Assembly: GCA_010909165.1 (NCBI GenBank)
Contig: MU008198.1
Location: forward strand, 1 to 64,000
DNA: 64,000 nt
Direction of reading: 5' to 3'
Origin: Anthoceros angustus
Taxonomy: Eukaryota > Streptophyta > Anthocerotopsida > Anthocerotales > Anthocerotaceae
Made by a program: the position numbers and the translations under genes. The notes beneath the pieces were generated by a model. The model saw only the letters and a list, made by a program, of their open reading frames with translations. It ran no database searches and had not been told where the DNA came from. The first letter of the stretch is position 1. Every line of letters starts with the position of its first letter. Positions 56,701-64,000 of this stretch are shown piece by piece.

Positions 56701-59700
56701 GAGGATTTTGGGGGAACTTTTACAGTATTCACAAAAAATGCTTCCAAATCTGAACACATCTTGTCCCGAAGAGCAATCTCGGCATCCAACTTTTCGGCAG
56801 CCAAGACCAGCTGATCCTGCAAACCAGCCTTGGCAGATGCAGCTTGAGAAGCTTCTTCTGCCAAAACTGCCATGGCTTGCTTACAGTCTTGTAACTCGTT
56901 TCTGATGGAACCTCTTTCAACTTCAAACTCAGTAATGAGAACCTTTTCTCTTTCATGAGCATTCTCCAACTGAAGTGTCACCAAATTAGCATTCTCAAGC
57001 TCTCTTGACACTGCCTCTGATTGCTCCTGGACAACTTCTAAAAAGCTGGTAACCCACTCAACTTGGGACAACAGGTTCTTTTCCCTCAGATCATCAGGCA
57101 ATCTCGCTCTTTGAAAGTGGACCATACCGCTTGCAAGGGACGTAGCTTTCTGTAACTGCTGTTCGATACTAGAAAGAGATGCAGTCGCCGCTTCAAGCTC
57201 CAATTCTAATGATTGTACCCGCTCTACTGCAGCAGCAAATTTCCTTTGCAAGTTCTCCATCTCTGCCTGCAAGTTGGCAATGTCTTTGACCTGCTCAGCG
57301 GCAAATTCCGACCTGCTCTTTATCTGGATCAACAGCCCCTTGATGTCATCACTTCTCCCTGTGACCTCTGCAGTATACGGGGTATCAAGTTGTCCGCCAT
57401 CTTGCACAGGGAGGTTGTGAAAGTCCAACACATCAAGGATATGCAGAAGCTCTTGTCTGAAAGCAACTTGCATCTCAACAAAAGCCACATCAATAGCCCC
57501 CTTTTCTGTCATGCTCAATTCCAGGCCGTGGATTTGAGCTCTGAGGTCCACAAGCTCAGCCTGCAAAAGTTCCCTTGACATCACAATCTCATCCTTTTCA
57601 AGCTGCAATGTTCTAGTCTGATCCTCGGAAAGCCTTGCCAAGCTTTGCAGCTCCTCATTTCTCAAGGTAGCCTGTGTGAGCTGTTCCTCCAAACTGCAAT
57701 TCCTGTCGCAAATCTGCTTGACAATCCCATGCAAAGAATCGACTCCATATTCAGCTACACATGACCCATCTTTCAAAATTTCTGGAGCCTTATGTAACTC
57801 AGCAACCAGTTTTTGACACACTGCTAAAACGCGTGCTTCCATACTTTCAAGCGTTTTCAAGGAAGATTTGAGCCTTTCATCCTGCTCTTGACTATTCAGC
57901 TGGACATCTTCAAACTCCTCCTTGATTGCTCTCTTTTCAGATATTAGCTGACTTATTTCTGTGCCAGATTGTTCTCGGAAAGCTTTGTATTCCTCAGACA
58001 CTGTACTTACTTGGCTTTCCAAATTCAAGTTCTCCGTCGTCAGACCTTGAATTTGACCTCTAAGGTCGACAAGCTCAGACTGAAGGTGTTCGTTTGATGT
58101 CACCATATCATTCTTTTCAAGCTGCCATGTTCTAGACTGATCGTCAGCGTCTCTTACCAATCGTTGAAGGTCTTCATTTCTTAAGGTGATTCGTGTAAGC
58201 TCCTCCTTCAATGTGCGATTTCTATCACATATCTGCTTGATAATACCATGCAAAGCATGAAGTCCATATTCAGCTCCTGATGATCCACCATTGAAAACGT
58301 CTGGAGCCTCATCTACCTCGGCAACCAGCTGTTGACACCACAAAAAAACATTTTCTTCAACAGTTTTAAGGGTTTGTACAAACGACTTGATCTTTTCATC
58401 CTGCTCTTGACATGTCAGCTGCATAGCATCCAACTTCTCCTGAATGGCGTCTTTTTCAGATAGTAACTGACCTCTTTCCTTGACAGAGTGGTCAAGAAGA
58501 GCTTTGTACTCCTCCGATACAGCACTGAGTTGATTCTCCATATTTGAGTTCCACGATGCATCCCTATCCTTAAAGACGTGAATCTCTGCTAACTGAGACC
58601 TTGCCTGATCTGCCTCCTGTAATCTACTAAGAGCTGCTTCCAGTTCCAACCGACAGCTTTGCTCTGCATTTATACTAGCATCTCGTTCACGTTTCAGTGA
58701 AGCCACAGTCTCTCTGAGAGCTGTAACCTGACAAAATAGCTCAGATAACTGAGATCCAGCACGGACTGGTGGATCACTTTCGAGGTCTACATGATCAAAC
58801 TGAAGAGGCTTGGTTTCAAATTCTTGTATCAGCTTCCCAACACATGACGCAAGTCTTACACTGGCATCAGCAGACTTTGCAGAAGGGCTTGCATCCAGGC
58901 TTTCTGAAGGAAGCACCTGTCGTACGGCCTGCTCTAATTCCAGCGAGTTGGACTCAGTCCGTTGAATATGATCCTCTAGGCGTGTTGTCCAGGCAGCTTC
59001 CCTAGCATTTTGCTCCTGAATTTGCCCTTCCAAATATGCTATCTTTGCACTCAATTGATCCCGATCTACAGTTTGCTTTGTTATCAGCTCCAGCATATGT
59101 TGACGTAAATTCTGAAAAGCCGTATTCTCACTATCTAATGTCTCACGTGCCTGCAGACACACCCTGTTACTAAAGTCGTCATCTCCATTAATCAGCCCCT
59201 GCAATTCATTGCACAAAGAATCTATTTCCGCTATCCAATGAACTTTGATCTGCTCCAGTGCCTCTGTTTGTTTCTGAAGATCATCTCTGGCCTCCGTGAT
59301 AGCCAACAACTGCCGGTGCAATCCTGCTAACTCCCCTTCCAGCTCAGCCTTGGTTTGCACCATACCGTCACAAGCACTTCTTACTGTTGTAAGCTGGCCT
59401 CTGAGATTGAAATTTTCGTCCTTCAGTTGCACTATGGCCTGTTCAGACGTCACTAAGTCGCATTTAAGCTGGTCCCTCTCATCCGAGACGTCCTTGAGCT
59501 GCAGGGTGAGCAACTTCAGTTTAGAGCCCAGAAAACCGGTTTCTTCTTGCAGTTTGCTCAAAGCAACATCCCTGACCTCTAATTCAGACAGCAGCCTAGA
59601 CAACTCGTCTTCCAACTTCCTCCTTGCTTTTTCCAAGTCAAAAATTTGAGTCTGTGCAGCTTGTAGCTGCCCTGCCAGCAGTGTTTTCTCTGATAGCAAG

Positions 59701-61316
59701 CTTTGGTTCTCTCCTGATAGTGTTTCTATCCGAGCCACTTCTGAGACACTTTCTTGAGTTTGATGTTCTAGCTCTCTCTCCATAAGCCTTTTACTGTCAG
59801 TAACTTCTGCTAATGACTGTTTGCAAATAAGAAACTCCTTGACAATAGCCGCTCTCTCCTCAACACTAGTATCTAACTGAACTCGTAGATCCCGAACTTC
59901 GGTGATAAGCTCCTTATTCTTGTCGGCTTGCTCCTTCAATGACACCTGCGCTCTTTCGAGTTCACCTGATAGTTGCGTTTTGTCCTGCATTTCAATGCTC
60001 AGGTTCTCTCTTACGGAGGCAAGGTCATCTGTTAGAAGAGACTTGATGCCCTCAGTTTCGCTAAGTTGTTTCTTCAGTAAATGGAGCTGTGTGTCCATAG
60101 CTGCCTTCTCTGTGGTCATTTCAGTGTGTGCTTGCTGCAAATGCTGAACCTGATATGAAGCTGCTTCCAGTTCGTCTGAGAGATGACTATTTGTCTGCTC
60201 GAGACCAGAGATATGAGTGTGAGCTTTAGCAAGGTCATCTGCCTGAATGGACGCAGCTTCTTGGAATTTAAGAAACTCCTGCTTCACAACCTCTAAACTC
60301 GAACACAGAAGCGAATTTGAATGCTCCATTTCCAGAAACCTTTCCTTCGTTGCAGCAAGCTCTCTGCCCAGGAGCTGATTCTCTTCCACAGACTTGTGCA
60401 GTTCCACTTCAAGCTTGCTAGCCTTTGTGCAAGCTTCAGCTTTCTCCTCGTAGCAGCTTTCCAGCTGCTGCTTGCAGACAGAGAGATCAAGCCGCAGCTG
60501 CTCAGCCTCATCATTCGAGGCTTGAACCATCATCCTAAGCTTTGCACATTCCTCGTGGGCCATGTCCAGCTTGCGATTCAAGGCATCTGACTGAGCCCTG
60601 TCCTCTGCTGTCCTTTGTGCAGCTGCTAGCGCATTGGCTGAAATAACTGCCTGCCGTTCATGGCACTCAGCAACCTTGTCCTGTAGTGATCCTTGTGTGG
60701 ACGACAATTGGGATCTCAACTCCTGAATATCCTTCACAAGTCTGTCTTTAAGCTGGATGGCCTCATCCAGGTGTAGCTTCAAACTCTTGCAGTCTTCGTC
60801 TTGCTGTTTGTTGTCCACCTCTACCTCTTCATGCCTCGAAGGGCCCTGCAGGTTCAGAGCACAGACCCCCAGTTAAGCTTGCATAAGTGGTGGCATGTAA
60901 TCGGCAGCATCAGTCAAGCTTTCAGTTAGGGAGCAACATCTGAAAATATCTTACCCCCGCCGTGCCTTCATGGCCACCCTGGGTGGGCACATCCCGTGGC
61001 TCATATCTCGGCATCTCAGTTTCCACAGGCGGCAGAGACACGTCACTGGTTGGAGCAGGAGCTGGGTCTCCCACATCTTGTTGCTCTTGCGCCTCGCTAG
61101 AATTGCCCTGGCCCGTGCCAGTTTCCGCGGCCTTGGCTGAGCCTGACTTCTGTTGGCGCGTCTTGCGAAACTGTTCCAGCTGGCGCACGTAGAAACCATC
61201 AGCATGAACAAGGGTGAAGCACGATCCAGCAGAAGGCATCCAATGACTGAACTTGTTGCGCATACCCGCTTCTTTCCAGCTGCTCGCATCTCGTCCTTCG
61301 TGTTCGCCTTGTCCAT
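53762..61316 (-). CDS. Giant coiled-coil, C-terminally anchored protein
   Basis: Seven exons: 61316-61266, 61179-60955, 60845-55106, 55019-54331, 54254-54116, 54021-53940, 53864-53762; 2,342 residues, all phases closing. The N terminus has AAGKKRLEQFRKTRQQK, a motif seen at the start of plant long coiled-coil proteins such as At4g31570. Almost all the rest is heptad-rich Gln/Glu/Leu/Lys coiled coil. The end has RGPRKLPTSDVIVEVD, AKARYTPKGMRSIAERLDGL, GGRLLMKQPSARVGLIIYWL and a terminal hydrophobic anchor (IHSWILLTFF), so the tail lies in a membrane with the rod in the cytosol. Golgi or nuclear-envelope tethering is inference. Exon 3 alone is 5,740 nt. Residues about 866-1210 are an internal tandem duplication. 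Divergent from the Fe-SOD gene. Confidence 0.93.
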
Positions 61317-62045
61317 GGTGTCCAAACCAGCGACAAACGTGGCTTCCAAACCAGCGCGACCTCAGCCTCGCAAGGCGTCTGGGCAGCTCCTGGCAAGAAG
61401 AGAGCAAAGCATGTCTTCTACCTCTGTGCGAGTGAATTGGCAGCGGATCAATGAGGAAAAGGAAACGTCGTGGTAAGGCGGAGCCTGCCCTGTTCTTGAC
61501 AAGAATTCCGCACTCAGATCGACAGGGGCAGGAGATGGAATCGACCAATCTCGAACTTGTCTTCTTCCATCTGCGCGGTACAGCACAGAGTGAGTCCAGG
61601 CCGCTGTCGCTAGCGGCAATAATGACTCACAACTACTATCCCACCCATCGCGGCTGCGCACTCTTCGGACACAGACGATCTCTCCAGCAAAATCGTACCT
61701 GTTCTCCCAGACAAGAAAATAGTGGAGCAGGGCAAACCATACCGGCGATCCGGCATGAAGCTAGTGGAGAGCCCGAGGGCGAGGAGCTCGGTGAAGTCCG
61801 ATCTCAGTGGAATTACGCATTGTTCCTGCTAGTTAAGGCAGAGTGACGAGGCTGGCCCCACACGAAACCGAATGAAAGCTGAGAACACAGTACTGTCCGT
61901 TTGACAAGCCGAGAACCCAAGGTGGAGGCTCGCTATTTGGGAACGTTGTCCAAGTCTTCAAAAGTACACAGCTCTGATAACTTATCTCGCTATACTCCAC
62001 CAGACGAGCTTGGCTTGAGCTCGAGGTAGCTGGTGGTGGAGGGGG
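61317..62045. promoter_or_regulatory. Divergent promoter region
   Basis: A 729-bp gap between the start codons of the coiled-coil protein (leftward) and Fe-SOD (rightward); it must hold both promoters. No TATA box or other element was recognised with confidence. Short ORFs here have no motifs. Confidence 0.5.
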
Positions 62046-63605
62046 ATGGAGGTGGGCACCTTAAATCGCTGTCCCAGCGCGGATGGGCGGGCGCCGGTGG
62101 TGTCGGCGGGCTGGAGGAATGTGGCATGCCTGCATCCTGAATCGGTCCCATTTGGAGCTGCGGATTTGGGCGGGGCGGGTGGTGTGAGCAGGACTCCCGT
62201 CAGGCAAGGGCTTGTGCTCCTGGCTGGTGGTAGCGTCGCTCAGGTCTGGGCTGCTGAATGTTGGGAGCCCCTGCTTGCTGCAGCTCTTTTTTGCTGAGCA
62301 AGCGACTGTGTTGCCCACGCAGAGAGCGGCCAAGAGGAGTGGCAGAGTCGGGAGCGCAGTTTCCCTTTCCCCGAGAGCATCTTTTCCTTTGAAGCCGCCT
62401 CCTTACAAGATGGTAAGGCTGCTGTACTGTCGTGTGCTGTCTCTGGACTCTGGGGACTTGGGCGAGACCGACTTTGGTGAATTTGATACCAATCCGGTGC
62501 AGGATGCTTTGGAGCCGCTGATGAGCAAACGCACTTTGGAGTACCACTGGGGAAAGCACCACAAGGGGTACTATGACAACTTGAACAAGCAGATTGAGGG
62601 GACTGATCTGGGAGGGAACACGTTGGAGGAGGTCATCAAGCTCTCCTACAACAATGGCAACCCTCTTCCTGTCTTCAACAACGCCGGCCAGGTACGTGCA
62701 TTCGCAGTTGCATTGCTTTGCTTTGCTTCTTGCAGGTCCTCGAGTCTGGTTGCGTCGTCTGACGGTGCTGAGGTAGGCAGGCTGTCGATGATGCAGGCAT
62801 GGAACCATGACTTCTTCTGGCAGTCCATGAGACCTGGCGGTGGTGGCAAGCCAAGTGGAGAAATTTTGAACCTTATAGAGCGGGATTTTGGTTCTTTTGA
62901 GCAGTTTGTCAGTGAGTTCAAGCAAGCGGGTGCTACGCAATTCGGCTCTGGTTGGGCCTGGCTCGCATGTCAGTACATCCATTCCTTCTCTTCTCATGCT
63001 CATTCTCTTTCAGTGCTGTGGTGTGGTGGAAGCAACGTGGCCGTGTTGATTGTGTTTTCAGTGAAGAAGGAGAAACTGGTTGTCGAGAAGACGGCGAATG
63101 CTTTCAATCCGCTCATATGGGGCCACATTGTAAGTAACTCGTCAGGACCTTCTCCCGATCCAGTAAGCCGTCGCTACTATCTTCACACAGTCTACTAAAC
63201 TTGCCCCTGTCGTGTTGCAGCCTCTTCTGACCATGGATGTTTGGGAGGTAAGGGCCTGCCAGGCACCGTGATATCGTGCTCCACTCCTTTTCCACCTGTA
63301 TTCATTTCTTTTCTTTGTTGCCCGACTAACATGCTCCATGTCACATCCACCGACAGCATGCGTACTACTTGGACTACCAGGTACACAATCTCGTCTCCCT
63401 TCCCTTCCGTCTTCTTCATGTGCTAGCTTGGCTGTGTACAAGAGGCTCTGAAACTATAGACTTTTCCTCTCTTTTGTAGAACCGACGGGCAGACTACATC
63501 AACACTTTTGTCGACAAGCTAATCTCATGGGAGGAAGTGACTGCTCGCCTTCAGCGGGCAAAGGCATTCGTGAACCTTGGAGAACCGGAAATCCCCGAGG
63601 AATGA
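62046..63605 (+). CDS. FSD: Iron superoxide dismutase, plastid type
   Basis: Eight exons: 62046-62183, 62284-62412, 62503-62691, 62797-62968, 63062-63129, 63221-63247, 63357-63380, 63480-63605; 290 residues. It converts superoxide to O2 and H2O2. Motifs are [41 protein letters not shown] joined to [31 protein letters not shown], and [24 protein letters not shown]. Metal ligands are the His of EYHWGKHH, the His of AWNHDFFW, and Asp and His of DVWEH. The Gln of NNAGQ and the FGSGWAWL string mark the iron type. The N-terminal presequence comes from exons 1-2; exon 1 (ATG 62046, donor 62184) is the best in-frame model but is uncertain. Exons 6 and 7 are only 27 and 24 nt. Confidence 0.93.
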
Positions 63606-64000
63606 GGACTAAGACCCTCAGAGTTTTGGAAAGAATTGAGTTACATAACTCAGCACAGCATAGCTCAGCTTTACCGTCGGCGTTATGTTGATATCCCCTG
63701 GCCAGAGCCTTGGACCTAATAGAGGAGAGCATTGTACAGATTTCAGCACCCCGTCCTGTCGCACGGAACGGGGACCGTGTCACCGACTCTTCGTGAGCTG
63801 GCGACCATGCGGCCGGCCACGTTGGAGTAGAAGGGCACGTGGCTGAAATCGGCTTGTTGTCCACTTGTCAACCAATCCCCGTGCCGTTGTTCTTCCTGCC
63901 AGCTGCTGCTTCATAGATATGGCAGCGAGCCGGATGAGCGTTCGGTGACCACTCTCTTCAGGCACAGCTGCAAGCGCAATCTCTGCACATCCTGTGAACC
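63606..64000. other. 3' flank of Fe-SOD
   Basis: Probable 3' UTR followed by intergenic sequence to the end of the window. No gene seen. Confidence 0.45.

Noticed and set aside
61451..61846. 131-codon plus-strand ORF in the divergent promoter
   Set aside because: No motif, and it overlaps the 5' end of the coiled-coil gene on the other strand.
1..64000. tRNA, rRNA or known riboswitch genes
   Set aside because: I found no cloverleaf or conserved box I could support by eye. A tRNAscan-SE/Infernal run would be needed to exclude them.

Overview
The window is nuclear DNA from a green plant lineage. Genes have many short GT-AG introns (mostly about 60-250 nt) with coding GC above 50%, and several products are plant-type: an iron superoxide dismutase with a presequence, a homeobox-DDT chromatin protein, a C2-GRAM-VASt protein, a DUF707 protein, glyoxal oxidase, a peroxisomal-type pseudouridine kinase, and KDEL-tailed PDI. 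Gene density (about 14 genes in 64 kb) and intron size suggest a streptophyte alga of Klebsormidium type or a small-genome early land plant. That placement is inference.

Layout. 1-4.4 kb: no convincing gene. It holds a 62-bp and a 200-bp tandem duplication, a GC-rich 28-mer array and three adjacent minisatellites. 4.9-8.0 kb, minus strand: a small cysteine-rich membrane protein and a DUF948-type protein. 10.4-15.2 kb, plus: a GPR107/108-like seven-TM protein and a peroxiredoxin-like thioredoxin-fold protein. 15.4-17.2 kb, minus: pseudouridine kinase. 19.2-23.0 kb, plus: a broken alpha-L-fucosidase and an intronless glyoxal oxidase. 23.1-25.2 kb, minus: a 2OG-Fe(II) dioxygenase. 26.5-34.6 kb, plus: the C2-GRAM-VASt protein and a DUF707 glycosyltransferase-like protein. 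34.6-37.9 kb: an AT-rich, repeat-bearing island. 37.9-41.2 kb, plus: PDI and complex I subunit NDUFA2. 41.5-43.45 kb: a near-perfect 956-bp tandem duplication. 45.0-52.8 kb, plus: a homeobox-DDT (RLT-type) ISWI partner. 53.8-61.3 kb, minus: a 2,342-residue coiled-coil protein with a C-terminal membrane anchor. 62.0-63.6 kb, plus: Fe superoxide dismutase.

Exon boundaries for most genes were set by hand from GT/AG (one GC/AG) sites, reading-frame continuity and remembered family sequence. In each fully modelled gene the exon lengths sum to a whole number of codons. No operon-like logic links the genes; they look like ordinary housekeeping and accessory loci. Neighbours form tight convergent pairs (15157/15357 and 23006/23132) and divergent pairs (61316/62046 and 25153/26508).

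I found no evidence of a new multi-gene system. The most interesting points are gene-architecture oddities: triplicated stalk exons in the DUF707 gene, a 20-nt microexon carrying the iron-binding HxD of the dioxygenase, an obligatory GC-AG intron in PDI, a fucosidase relic broken at its predicted nucleophile, an internal 173-residue duplication in the coiled-coil protein, and a 956-bp duplication whose copies appear to differ only by small indels.
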